64,000 nucleotides of DNA from Siphonodentalium dalli (lineage: Eukaryota > Mollusca > Scaphopoda > Gadilida > Siphonodentaliidae). Under the pieces are notes generated by a model. The model saw only the letters and a list, made by a program, of their open reading frames with translations, had not been told where the DNA came from and ran no database searches. Every line of letters begins with the position of its first letter. Positions within the stretch are counted from its first letter, which is position 1. Position numbers and translations under genes: made by a program. The stretch spans positions 115,372,004 through 115,436,003 of the forward strand of contig CP136064.1 of assembly GCA_032622095.1 (NCBI GenBank). The letters are read 5' to 3'. Shown here one piece after another: positions 11,837-23,409 of this stretch.

Positions 11837-11979
11837 GAGATAAACATACCCTGTTGAGTTGTACATTCTGGGATTCAAGCATGAAAACAGTTGTAAACGA
11901 GCCGGCTTGCCGGCGAGTTCACAAACTGTTTTCATGCTCGAATCCCAGAATGTACAACGAAACAGGGTACGTTTATCTC
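11837..11979. mobile_element. 143-bp hairpin element with ~60-bp arms
   Basis: The left arm GAGATAAACATACCCTGTTG, then GTACATTCTGGGATTC, then GCATGAAAACAGTT is mirrored on the right with few mismatches. The GC-rich loop contains GAGCCGGCTTGCCGGC. As RNA it would form a long, nearly perfect stem. It may be a foldback MITE or a small-RNA precursor; expression is unknown. Confidence 0.7.
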
Positions 11980-12118
11980 TGGACATTGTAATTCAATATA
12001 GCAAGGAATTTGCAAAAAAAACTTTCATTTCGCCGTTGTCACCGTGCACAAATCATTGGGTTTGTTTATTGCGTTACTCGGAACACTGCTCCGTAACCAT
12101 TTCCTGCGGGGCTGGTTG

Positions 12119-12310
12119 GCTCGTTTCGCTACTCCGTTCTGCGCCGATGAAATTGTACCGTGTTACATTCAGATTTGATGCACGCTGAAGCGGCATATGA
12201 ACGGTATCTATAGACACCAACGCGCGGGTGTGCTCGTTTCGCTACTCGTTCTGCGCCGATGAAATTTGACCGTGCTACATTCAGATTTGATGCACGCTGA
12301 AGCGGCCGAT
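12119..12310 (+). repeat. Two-copy ~112-bp tandem duplication
   Basis: TCGTTTCGCTACTC, GTTCTGCGCCGATGAAAT, ACATTCAGATTTGATGCACG and CTGAAGCGGC occur at 12119-12193 and again at 12232-12305, nearly identical. No gene is recognised. Confidence 0.75.
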
Positions 12311-12649
12311 GTCGGTGAATCGAAAACGAAAGTTAGCCGCTCTCGGCCAATCAGAATGCTTGTTTTTAGTGACAAATACTCAATTGAATTACAATGATTA
12401 TTGACCCCCTCCCCACCACAAATCTTTGATGTTTCAATGGGTATACTGGCAGCAAGTGCATCAGAATGCAATACATGTACCGGTATATCCTGGTGCAGAT
12501 ACTTGTATGTTCATATTGCACCTAAATATTGATGTATGTTCATATTGGACTTATTTGATTCTGGAATAAGCTCATAGAGCATTAGTGGACTTATACCCGT
12601 TATTCAATTGGATGGCGCGGGCCACAGTGAAAACACATATATAAAGAGT

Positions 12650-12836
12650 GTACATCTGGTGCTGCAACATATCATTGTGCAAATAGGTTCATATTGAATT
12701 TGTATGGGAGGCCAAATTAACATTTAATAATGAATTGCGCTTTAGCGTTTAATTACGCTTAAGTGCAAATAATTATGCTTAAGTGTAATTGATTGCGCTT
12801 AAACGCAATTAGTTGTGCTTAAGTGCAATCAATTGA
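12650..12836 (+). repeat. Repeat block: GCTGCAACATAT segment plus TTGCGCTTAAGCGCAA palindromes
   Basis: 12655-12695 (GGTGCTGCAACATATCATTG) matches the reverse complement of about 32430-32470. From 12707 it joins the AATTGCGCTTAAACGCAATT palindrome family of 9560-9892. The upstream phrase TGTTCATATTGGACTTATTT (12538) recurs at 19007. These are dispersed, non-coding repeats. Confidence 0.55.
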
Positions 12837-13222
12837 CACTGAAAAGAAGCCATTTCCTTGCACCTGAGTGTCCCACAAAGCAATCCAAAGCTACGTATGT
12901 TATGCAAGTCTATCATTTCCATGGGTGCATTAATTCTGTTGATAGTATCCAAATGATTAGTCATTAAATTACGTACGTAAGACTGTCGTCTGATTGAAGA
13001 CTATATAAATGAACGAGCTACGAGTTTCATACAGTGTTTACAAATTTATAACTTACAATAAGATTCCAACAGGTAGAATGAATCCAAACACTAAAAAGCA
13101 TCTACGCATTGACCAATAATACCTAGCAATGAGAATTTAATAAAGTATTTCGTAGAATTTCAAGTAGCGTCAGTGAAAATTAAACTGAGAGGATTATTAT
13201 ATTCTGTCAATCGTAAAACTAT

Positions 13223-13723
13223 TTGTGCGCGGTGATGTCATACTGCACAGATACAGTACAGATTGGTTCTCCTCATCACTTATGGGTCAGTTTACACTCC
13301 AATGTTCATGATGTTAATTTGGCAGCAATAAAAGCAAGACTCCTGACTGGTACCTATACACTCCAGAGAAATAGATCTGTTTACAGTCGGCAAAAGGAGA
13401 GTTCGGTGTGTCTACTGTGTAAAGATGGAGAAGAAACAAGGGAGCACTTTCTAACAGCCTGCAGACATGACCGAATGATTGATGCAAGAGAGAATGCAAT
13501 CAGAAAACTGCAATCTATTATCCCTGACTCTACTCTTACTAACATACTGGCAGATTCTAATCTACTAACTCAGCTCATATTGGACTGTTCTATGTCAGTA
13601 ATAGCGGAGCTGATAGACCTACACATGGATCAGTTGATGTTAAATTCTATTGAGATGTGGAGTAGACAATATATTGGAAGACTCCATAGCATCCGCTCCT
13701 CAATCCTTACCAGATGTCAGTAG
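13223..13723 (+). pseudogene. Non-LTR retrotransposon ORF remnant (C-terminal CCHC region)
   Basis: The 166-aa frame includes IKARLLTGTYTLQRNRSVYS followed by CLLCKDGEETREHFLTAC, a C-x2-C-x8-H-x4-C zinc-knuckle-like motif. That arrangement is known from the C-terminus of reverse transcriptases of some LINE clades, after the RT domain. No RT domain (no YADD/FADD motif) remains upstream, so this is a 5'-truncated remnant. An AGACAAGACAAGACAAGAC microsatellite near 13891 may mark the 3' side. It is clade-unassigned. Confidence 0.6.
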
Positions 13724-14192
13724 AAGATTCCCATTTCATTATTCCAGTTCTTTACCGATCCTAATCATTATATGAAATTCAGATTATATGAAATCAGTGT
13801 ATATAGAGAATATAAATCAAAGAAATAAAAATTACTCTGACTCAACCGAATCAGAGGTGCTGCGACAAATAAACGCAGGGATTTACGAAGACAAGACAAG
13901 ACAAGACTGCAGGGTTTGTCTGCAAGAGATATTTATAGCAGCGAAATACGAATGGCAGCGAATTCTTTCACCCGGAACGCGTAGCTTGTTCAATAGTCTG
14001 TATTAGTCTGTATTAGTCCAACAACTGATGACCGCAGCTATAGAACAGAGTTTTAGCCAACGTGTTATACACTATAATAGAGTTTTTGGCGGGAAGTGTG
14101 AACATGCATGTGCGTCGTTGATTATTGTGCTTGGGGATCCAGGCGGGACAACAAAACTATTATTGACCGTAATTTGACTTTATCTCCATATT

Positions 14193-14219
14193 GGGGGGGG
14201 GGGGGGGGGGGGGGGGGGG
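14193..14219 (+). repeat. Homopolymer G27
   Basis: An uninterrupted run of 27 G residues. Such runs can form G-quadruplexes and are prone to length error in assemblies. Shorter G runs occur near 20060 and 25538-25552. Confidence 0.9.
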
Positions 14220-14809
14220 TATGTGTTTATCCTCCATGCATGTAATATTGCTCAAATGAATGGTGTTCTCACTATGAATTCCGGCTATAAAGACTGATTT
14301 GGGACAGGTTCCGTATTATTGTGAAATAAATCAGTTTGGGATTTTGTTAAGTATGCATGGCAATATACGCATAATAATCAACACACGTAGAGAATCACAT
14401 GTAATTTTCAGGAACTTCACTTAACGGTACATCGAACTCAAAACAAATGATAATACAGCAATAAGATAAATGATCAACATTGAGTAGTTTCATCCACGAA
14501 AATCCCGTGCTTAAAAATATCCCCCGACTCAGCAATTGTGTGTTCTTTGATCCAATTATGTAATCGTACGATAGCACGGGGTCCTCGAGCGTGAGTAGTT
14601 TCATCCATGGAATCCCGTGCACAAAAATATATCCACACTCAACAGTCCGGCATTCTTTGATGTTACCGCGACATGTATTACGCTGTATCTAATGTCGCTA
14701 TTTGACAATTTCGGGAGATAGACTGTGTCGATTTCATTTTGTCAATATTAATGAAAATAAGTGTAGATATATAGCCTGTCGACACAGACAAGACTGAAAA
14801 AGTTTTTAA

Positions 14810-15205
14810 TAAGTCATTTATTTATGTATGAGTGGGATTTCATGCAACGACTGACGGGGGGAATGGGTCCGTGTGACGGACCCACAGCCGGCCTGGCAGA
14901 AACCCTGCATATAGATGTCCCGTATTCCAGCTTGGGTCTGATAAATGCTTTGTATAGTGTGGTAAACATCTGTTTATCCATATATCTGAATGTTCTTTTT
15001 AGAATTCCAAGTTTCTGGTTGGCCTTATTCACTGTTGTTGCAATGTGTTTGTCAAATTTCATTCTATTGTCAAATGTCACTCCTAAATCTTTTTCTTCCA
15101 GTGTTTCTTCTATGATATTGTGTTTATCTCCCACTGATACTGTGTTAGTGTGTAGGTTTTTGCTGTATTTGTGGTTTGTTTTCCCAGGTACATCACTTTG
15201 CACCT
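14810..15205 (-). pseudogene. Non-LTR reverse transcriptase C-terminal remnant
   Basis: The minus strand encodes CKVMYLG, then after a one-base shift NHKYSKN, ...EEKDLGVTFDNRMKFDKHI, ...NKANQKLGILKRTFRYMD and FTTLYKAFIRPKLEYG. This is the typical RT-to-thumb region of CR1/L2/Jockey-like LINEs. The palm motif FADD is absent. The upstream side is cut at 15205, about ten bases from the end of the DNA transposon at 15216, and the downstream side stops near 14880. Confidence 0.8.
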
Positions 15206-15215
15206 AAATTATTAT

Positions 15216-17933
15216 ATACCGCTATTCTCAAAGTAATTGACCAGAAAAATGGGGTGATACCCCGGTCATGACCGCGGTGATACCGGTAATAAGCGGTAGC
15301 GGTATCGAGACGGTCACGGCGGTGGAGTTACGGTATCGGGCGGTAAGGATACCGCGGTCTTATAGCAGGCACCGCGTTAAATTTTTTGCATACCGTGGTG
15401 ATTTTCACGGAACTCTTTGAAGGGATGTATTTAATGAGCGTTCAGACAACAACAATTCAATTGTAAGTGGAAATATTTCCGTCGAGGAAGTAACCGGTAG
15501 TTGGATTGCGCAAGCTGATGACAATGTCGCAAGTCAAAAAATAATATCAAGCACCGTTTGATTTTAGATGCGAAATCGTGGCGTATCCTTGATAACCTCC
15601 ACTTAATTGCGATGTAATCGCAGTCATGTGTACGTAAAAATCGTAGCTGGAAATGATCGTAGGGTAGTCAATCACATGCTTTATTCGCGGTTTATTTCTA
15701 AAAATCGGAGCGGGGGATACGGAATAAATTCAAAATGATTTGAACTATGTTGAATAGCAAGAGAAATATGATTTGTTTATAAATGCGAGTGCAATGTTCG
15801 TGTTTTGACGCATGATTCACAGCATTGCTATAATATCTATTAATTAAATGATGGCTCCTGCTGGCTGGGTTGTCACACAAAAAGTTAAAACAATATGTCT
15901 CTAAGCCTTAATTAAGGATCTTATTAAATTCCACAGATATAAGGAGAATCACTGTGTGATTTCCACGACTTCGTGCCAATGCCAATCGCTGCCTTAGAAT
16001 GTCCATCTTACTTATCGAATAAAAGTAAAAAAAACATTCCGTCATAACACACTCATACTTGGTGCATGGTGAAATTATTTCAAGGGCATGTATGTGTTGG
16101 AAGACTAAGGTATGTGATTTGGGGGGGGGGCTAACCCCGGGATGGTCGAAAGGGCCGAGAGGCCCTCTCCTTCACCCCTCATTTTATGGCCATTATTGGA
16201 AGACACCTCAGTGCCCGGACACCAGGCGATGGGTGGAGTTTATAATTTGACAGCCGATGTCGGCAACTTCAAAGTAGCGTAAAGTTCACTGCGTGATACT
16301 TAGAGTTCCACTCAGGGCTGAAGATTACCATGACGACCTGTCGCATTCAGAACATGGTCGCTTATACATCTGCTGCATGGTTGACAATAGAATTCTGATT
16401 AATTCAACTTTGGATATAATAAGCAACACCTTTCAGAAAAATAGCACAATTAAACATGTTCGTAAGATTTAAATGAAACTTATCAATTTTTGTTTTATTT
16501 GTATGAAAAAATAATTCACCCTGCATGATGCTTCGTGCATAAAACTTGTTTTTAACAAAATTGGCAGAGTGTATAAGATAATAATTACATTAATTAATGC
16601 ATACAATAATCACTGATTTTTATAGATTATCCTGGGGAGTTTATCCATAGATTATATCCTAATCTGTAAATCCCTGGTTAATCTCCAGACTAAAAAGTGG
16701 CAAAAAAATCAGTGATTCCAGCGTCCGGGTTATGGCTAATCCGATTTAATATATCCACAAGCTTCATGATTTGTCCTGAGTGACAATACACGTCATGATT
16801 ACTAGTTCCTCTCAGTCGATCAGTGTTATCACTTGATCCCATTGTCGATTTGCGCCACTCAGCCCTTGACCCAAAGGTTTAAACAAAATGATGTATAATT
16901 CGACAATTAAATACGTCAGTCGTTTGATGGGGAAGTTCCCTTGATGACGTCATCGTGGGTCATATTGTCAAATTGTGTTCAACCACGTGGTTATGTTTTT
17001 GTTTGCTTCTTATAAATGTCAAATTGTAAGCGTCCACATTTGTCAAATTCCCATGTTGACTTTACGGCAATAAACAATACATGTAGCAGATGCATACGGA
17101 CTGTTCCCATCCCGCATGTCTTTATACGAGGACGCGCATGTGTCGTCATAATCATCAGGATTATCTCACTTATAAATAACCATACCAGACCCCCGCTTGT
17201 CTGTAAAAGTAGACTAATCTGGTTCCAATTAAGCCGTGTTTCCATGACGTTCACGCATGATATCGTCAGGGTTATCTCATTATTAGGGATCGCACAACCT
17301 GCTCACAACAATAGTAATTCTTTTCTGCCGGGCTCCACATTTGCACCATATATTTCTGTTTTAATAATGTCAATAAAACCACACAAAATAAATCCAATTG
17401 CATTGGAGATTGATAAAAGTTGGGAATGATGCTAAGAATTGTTGTTTCCCCACCCGCACTATTATTTGGGTCATTCAGATAATTCTTACCTACCTGTACC
17501 CTGCATCGCAACTAAAACTGATATGCATTCTCATGTATGTTTATCATCGACCTTTGTCTAAATGCATGTATACGTTGATGGGTCAACATGTATACAGACA
17601 CATAATGAAATCACTATTGGCAAAAACATATTATACACATGGACAAATCACTATTGGCAAAAACACATCATCCTCAATAATAAGTAAATCAAATAACCAC
17701 AATAAATGAAGATTTCTTCAGTATCCTTCGTTTTTTTTCCGCGCAAATTGTCCGTTAAAATCATCACGAACCATGACCGCATGCATCGTGGTGTCACCGC
17801 GGTATGCGCGGTGTTGAAGCGTTAATAAGCAGTATCAGTACCGCGGTATTGGGGAATACCGCGGTACAATACCGCGGTATTAACGGGGTGGCACCGCGTT
17901 ATAGGTGGTCAATTACTTTAAGTATAGCGGTAT
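15216..17933. mobile_element. 2.7-kb DNA transposon with ATACCGC termini and CCGCGG-rich ends
   Basis: Left end: ATACCGCTATTCTCAAAGTA then ATTGACC. The right end is its inverse: GGTCAATTACTTTAAGTATA then GCGGTAT. TTAT lies directly outside both ends, a possible 4-bp target duplication. About 150-200 bp inside each end is packed with ACCGCGGTA and GCGGTGATACCG palindromes. No transposase frame is detectable in the interior, so it appears non-autonomous; superfamily undecided. A small inverted repeat (16609-16719) lies within. Confidence 0.7.
16609..16719. repeat. Small MITE-like inverted repeat
   Basis: AATCACTGATTTTTATAG at 16609 is opposed by AAAAAAATCAGTGATT near 16704. The interior contains repeated TAATCT/AGATTA motifs. 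About 110 bp in total, nested in the 15216-17933 transposon. Confidence 0.5.
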
Positions 17934-18067
17934 TTATAAGAAAATATCAAGGGTTATTTTGAAGATACGGTATTTTGTTTTATTTAGTAGTAATTTGGGT
18001 TTGTTTAGATAAAACTTAATCAGGTCAATGGAAACAATCAGGCGCTACTATGGTAGTATAGCGCCTG

Positions 18068-18994
18068 TAGGGGGAACTGGGGTGGAGTGGGACATTTTTT
18101 CTTCCAAGGCCCAGAACTCAATTTGTGCTACATATCCAACTGTTGTTTTGTGTAAGATTTAAACATAATTGATTACCGCAACTAATATGACTGTGTATAC
18201 TATTACCAACTTGATATATTTCCCATGCTGGCAACTTAAACAAGGTACCCAAATGTCCCACACTTCCCCGGGTCATGGGGTACAGTGGGTCACCCATTGG
18301 AATTCAATAACATACCCCATAACAACAACCGAAACAGTTATTCATTCAAAGAGGGAAATTCTTTATGTGGTAACACACATTTATATAGTTGAAACATAAG
18401 GTTTTATTGATACTTCCACTCAATCGGGGAGGAGTGGGACGCAGTGTCGATCCATAGGTCCCAATTCTAATCTGACAAAATATTTTAAAAACGTTCTGTT
18501 GGGTGTCTACATGTAGAAGATAAAAGCAACCAGGAATGGTATTTTCCAAAGATCTGCTCAACTCTACATTACTGTAACTAACCGTCCCAATGTACACCAA
18601 GCCATATGTCCCACTCTACCCCGACATGGTCATGTATCGGTTGATTCAATATTCTAGCAACATGCCTATGCTAACCTATTGAAACAGATATGCAATTTGA
18701 AGCTTAAACACAGTTGTTTCAGAGCTCAGAGTCGGTAAGAAAATATCTCTCATATGTACTTTGAATATTTCAAAATGTTGTGTTCGGAAAAAAATTGCTC
18801 AGATTCCATCAAAACCCTTTTTTTCACATAAAAAATTGAATATGCTTGCGACACGTTTGATTCATGTCATATGTGCATGGGACATCTTATGAGCATCAAA
18901 TGAATCCATACAAATGAGGCAACTCATCGATGTTATGGAGTTATCTCCACTGTCCCACAGTACCCATTGTCCCACTCCACCCCAGTTTCCCCTA
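18068..18994. mobile_element. 927-bp MITE with TAGGGGRAACTGGGGTGGAG termini
   Basis: The left end TAGGGGGAACTGGGGTGGAG then TGGGACA is matched inverted at the right end (TGTCCCACTCCACCCCAGTT then TCCCCTA). CTG flanks both sides, a possible 3-bp duplication. The TGTCCCACTC phrase also recurs internally. There is no transposase frame. The superfamily is unassigned. Confidence 0.7.
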
Positions 18995-20034
18995 CTGTAG
19001 GGTCTAGTTCATATTGGACTTATTTGATTCTTAAATCATTTAAGGCCCATATAATAGTGAGCTTATTTAGCAATTTTAGGCCTATAAAATAAAAAATATA
19101 TATTTAAAAAAAAATTTAAATCAACACTTTGAAAAACAAACGCCGGTATAACCTCCGGACAGACAGACAGACGGACAGACAGATCCTACTCAGCTTCTGA
19201 GTACTGTTTTATATTTTTATACCTACTAACCTAGCAAATATCGTTTCAAATTCTTGTAACCTACTACCGGCCATTTCTCACGTCGTTGTGATTGACTTAA
19301 AATTTGAATTTGCAATGAGTATTTGCATTATATACTTGATCCTAAATTGATAAATTGAAGGAAAACCGCGAGATTGTAAATTTATTGCCCTTTGACATAT
19401 GAAACAATTTAAAAATTGAGAATTGTCAAAACGGAAAATTTCCTAACACAAATTACGGAAAAAAAGATAAACTAAATACTATTAGGGCCGCTTCCTAATG
19501 TGCGCCATTAGTCGCGGCCTGAAAGCGACAAATGTGTGACATAATGTCGCTTTCGAAGCGCCGAAAGCCGAAAGCGACCAAAATATAATGTCTGCAGTGT
19601 AGCAAAAAATGACAGCGTGAGATTTCGCAAAACGAAACCGGAAATAGCCTTTTTCCAAAAGGAATGCAGACCAAACGAAAGTTCCATTACATGGATGGAG
19701 GGGGGGGGGCGTCTATTTTAGTAGGCCTGTCGGTGATTGTCTGTACAGTCTAGACAGTCTACATATACCTTATGAGATAATTAACTCTCATGTGTCATAT
19801 TCGCTTTTGAAAAGATGTGTAAAAAAGTTTAAAATGGAGAATTGGTCCAAATATAAACAAATCAAGCCTACTTAATTTTCGAACACCCCTGATCACATAT
19901 ATATAAAATATATGCCATATTATATAGGCCTACCTTTTGAAAGAGGAAGCTCCAAAGCATATTTTCAACTTATCCCGTGTAATAAACTGTGAACATGTTG
20001 TTTTTGTTGAGTTACTTTGTTTCATTTGGATTGT
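18995..20034. other. No gene seen
   Basis: AT-rich sequence with a GACAGACAGACAGACGG microsatellite near 19158, a GCGAC/GTCGC-rich block around 19510-19580, and a G run near 19700. No coding signal. Confidence 0.4.
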
Positions 20035-20035
20035 A

Positions 20036-20133
20036 ATTCAAATCGTATTATTTTCAATGGAGGGGGGGGGGGGTAACTCTAAATCTAAAAGTAGAGTTAC
20101 CCCCCTTCCATTGAAAATACATTTTTAGTTTGA
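20036..20133. repeat. Hairpin with ~45-bp arms around a G/C run
   Basis: ATTTTCAATGGAGGGGG...GTAACTCTA is mirrored by TAGAGTTACCCCC...TCCATTGAAAAT, with outer AATTCAAA/TTTGAATT pairing. The loop is about 8 nt. It fits a foldback MITE. Confidence 0.65.
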
Positions 20134-20547
20134 ATTCTGGGATTTAAAACAGGGGTAATCTATTGTATGATTTCAGCTGTTTTCTATTTCTCTATGGATA
20201 TCTTCTGAGACATAGACGTTTCAAATAGTGATGAATTATAGTATTTTAATCATATGTTATGGCATAGATTGTTATTAAAACCGTATATAAAAAAATAATC
20301 AGTGACTCGAAAAGTAAGTGGGCCTTTAATATGGGGAGAGCGGGGCATGTTGGAACGTTTTTTATTCTATCACACATAGAGGGAAATGTGACCATTGACG
20401 ATTTCCTCTTTTTGTCTATTATTATATATTATGTCAAAGACTTTAAAATTAATAAGGATTTGAAAATATTCTTGTTCCATCATGCCCCAGTTTGTAATTT
20501 GAAACAAGGAACCAAATAACATTGACTATATATTGAACACGAATCCC

Positions 20548-21024
20548 TTAAAGGTACTCAACCCGATAAAACTCCTCTCAATTACTATTTCAATGGCTTC
20601 GGGGGTCAAAAATATTTGATTCGAGTCGAGGAAGTCACCCATCAAAGCTCAGATTTGTTAGATATCGATTTTAGAAATCTATTATTTTTCATTATCGGGA
20701 ATACTATCTGGCCCAGAACTCAGTCAAAATTGCGTTAAAATTACCACTTGGTTTTAGAGTTATTCATCCTTGTCTGTTTGAATAGATTTGGAGTACACAT
20801 CCAGAGCAGATTACGGCAGTTATTAGTACTCATCTCGAGAACATAAAAAATTTGAAAAATCAATATCTAATAACTCTGAGCTTTGTTTGATGGGTTCCTC
20901 GACTCGAATCAAATATTTTTTACCCCCAAAGCCAAAGAAATAGTAATATAGGACCCTCTGATCGGATTGTTGTTGTTGGAATATGTTGAGATGGGGACCC
21001 TCTTTACGGGTTGAGTACCTTTAA
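20548..21024. mobile_element. MITE with TTAAAGGTACTCAACCCG termini; internally palindromic
   Basis: The terminus TTAAAGGTACTCAACCCG is repeated inverted at the right end. Unlike its relatives at 7912 and 38818, this copy is a foldback. GGCTTCGGGGGTCAAAAATA with GATTCGAGTCGAGGAA on the left returns inverted near 20890-20935, giving arms of more than 100 bp. It appears to be a snapback derivative of the same family. Confidence 0.8.
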
Positions 21025-21041
21025 TGTACAATAGTGGTTAA

Positions 21042-21784
21042 CCATTTGAACCCTGACGTCCTGAACGTTAAATGGCCCCAACCCGAGGCGCCTGACGTTA
21101 TATAGTGTTTCCGACGACGTAACTCATAATGCTCTTAACTGGGACGTATATACATGTATACATGCTCAACTAAACGGCAATATACTATGCTAACTGAACT
21201 AATTTGCGATGAAATATGTCACACAGTATTAATTTCAACGAGACAGTCGATTCCACGTCCAATATACATGTATATTATATTGCGGCTTCCTTTGGTCGCG
21301 CTATATATTTATCATGAAATTCTTATCCTTTGCCTACGATAAAACGCATTTATCTAAATGCACATGTGTGCGTGCGCAAAGAGACCCCCGTTTCCAATTT
21401 GGCTGCTAAAGTCAGAGCTATGAACATGGATGTGACTCATTTGCGCAAAGTAGAATTCTAGTTAATTTGGGCTTTGATCGCGAAATTTCTACCGAAATAC
21501 TTCCCCTTTTCTGGCGATAAAAAAAAGGATTTTTTTTCTCAAAATATGCCTCTGCGCATGCGCGAAAAAACAGAACCTCTGTCACCAGGTTGTCTATCAA
21601 AGTCACATGGGTAAACATGTGACGCGTGTGTGCAAAGTAGAAGTAAACCTCTAGTTGATAGGTGCGTTTGTTGAGCTGTAATTTCGTGTCAAATACCGTC
21701 TGATTTCCGGACCGGTATTCCGGTCTCCCGGGATATAGGAATATAAGGATTGGACCGGTATTCCGGTCTCTCGGGTTCAAAGGG
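21042..21784. mobile_element. 743-bp piggyBac-like MITE in TTAA
   Basis: TTAA (21038-21041) precedes CCATTTGAACCC. The right end GGGTTCAAAGGG is followed by TTAA (21785-21788). TTAA target duplication with CC[AC]TTTGAACCC inverted ends is characteristic of piggyBac elements. The interior holds a duplicated GACCGGTATTCCGGTCTC palindrome near the right end. There is no transposase frame. It starts 17 bp after the previous MITE. Confidence 0.75.
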
Positions 21785-22470
21785 TTAAACCATAAATATA
21801 TCCCAAGAACTATATTAAATTGCTAATAAAAAACAACAGACCTAAGTCTAAGTCTGGGCAAGAAAGTAGGGCTGAGAAATCGTCAACTTTTGAGAACCCA
21901 TCTTATCCAATAAAAACGTCATTTCACTCACAGAAGTGACGTCGCGGTGCTAAATTTAGAGGGGATGTGGTACCCTGTGTATAAATCTACCGATTTGTTT
22001 CCATATGAACAATTACATATAAACGGAAATGTATTTAAAATCATGTATAGGACATGACTGCAAGCAACTGAGCCCAGGGACGTGGCGACAGGGGGTGTGG
22101 ACGGGTGTATCGCCCCCCCCAACTTTGGTCAAAATTTTCAACAGTTATAAATTTCATACCTGACACAACATTAGTTGGAAATTTCACACCAACGATATAG
22201 GTTGATAATGTTCTTGTAGTTTGATTTTCAAACAATTTATTGGGGGGGATTTATTGTTTTGGACCAATATTCGCATATTTTCCTACTTTTGGTAATAAAA
22301 ATTGGACTGAAATGCCCATAATTTGGAAATTGTCCAGCCTTAGGGGGGGGGTAGGGTTGGAAAATTCCAACACTTGGAAAGCTCGTGTCCTTGTCCCTTC
22401 CATGTGGCCAGTCAAAACTGCTAGATAATTTAAGAAAACAATATTGTCCTACCTTTCACTCTTAAAAAAA

Positions 22471-23058
22471 TAGGTACTTCAGAGTGCCTACGTAGGTACT
22501 AAGCTTTGTCCCAGGGGGAGTACCAACTGTCTGGTACTCTGGGGTACCAAAAGTTTAGGTACTCTGGAGTACCAAAAGTTTAGGTACTCTGGAGTACCAA
22601 AAGTGGCACTCTGGAGTACCAAAAGTGGTACTCTGGAGTACCAAAAGTTTAGGTACTCTGGAGTACCAAAAGTTTAGGTACTCTGGAGTACCAAAAGTGG
22701 TACTCTGGAGTACCAAAAGTGGTACTCTGGAGTACCAAAAGTTTAGGTACTCTGGAGTACCAAAAGTGGTACTCTGGAGTACCAAAAGTGGTACTCTGGA
22801 GTACCAAAAGTTTAGGTACTTTCCTTATAAATATTTAGATTCTATCCGGGCATTGTGCATATAATACCCACTCTGCCTTTATGCCACCGAATTCATGATG
22901 CACACGACATGAAGTACCAAGAAATACACACTTTCTTGACACACCCATTATATTATATGAAGTACCGAATATAAAGACAGGTACTCTGAAGTATTTAGGT
23001 ACTATGCATAGTACCTAGCAATTTGGTACTCCAGAGTACCAAACATATAGGTACTAAG
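22471..23058. repeat. Array of GGTACTCTGGAGTACC palindromes
   Basis: From about 22537 to 22817 a 22-27 bp unit (GGTACTCTGGAGTACCAAAA then GT, with or without TTTA) is repeated about 11 times. Each unit has 7-bp perfect arms (GGTACTC/GAGTACC) around TG. Flanking partial units (AGGTACTTCAGAGTGCC at 22472; GGTACTCCAGAGTACC near 23025, in the opposite register) suggest a larger inverted structure. The open frames on both strands are artefacts of the repeat. Confidence 0.85.
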
Positions 23059-23409
23059 TAAAGAACCTGCCCAGATACCAAGCACTCGAAATTACGAAAC
23101 ATGGCCGACGGCAAATTTAACAATGTGGCAATTTAGATTCCGAATGAAGCTATGGCGTTTAAACATTGAATAAAGTACAAAACCACTCCATTACATAGTG
23201 ATAATAAAATAATCCGAATTATACATGCATTACTTTTATTAGTATAGAACCTTGATCGTGATTTTGTACTTAAATCAAAGTTTAAGATCTCGATTTCAGG
23301 ATTCCCTGTTCCCTGCATGTGTAGTAAAATTGGTCTGAATGTCCAAAAATAATTTCTTAATTTGTGTGCAATAATATTAAGTAAACATAAATCAAACATC
23401 TTGGAACTG

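Noticed and set aside
22555-22864. Repetitive open frames on both strands (VLQSTTFGTPEY-like)
   Set aside because: They are translations of a tandem palindromic DNA repeat; the same peptide style on both strands shows it is not protein-driven.
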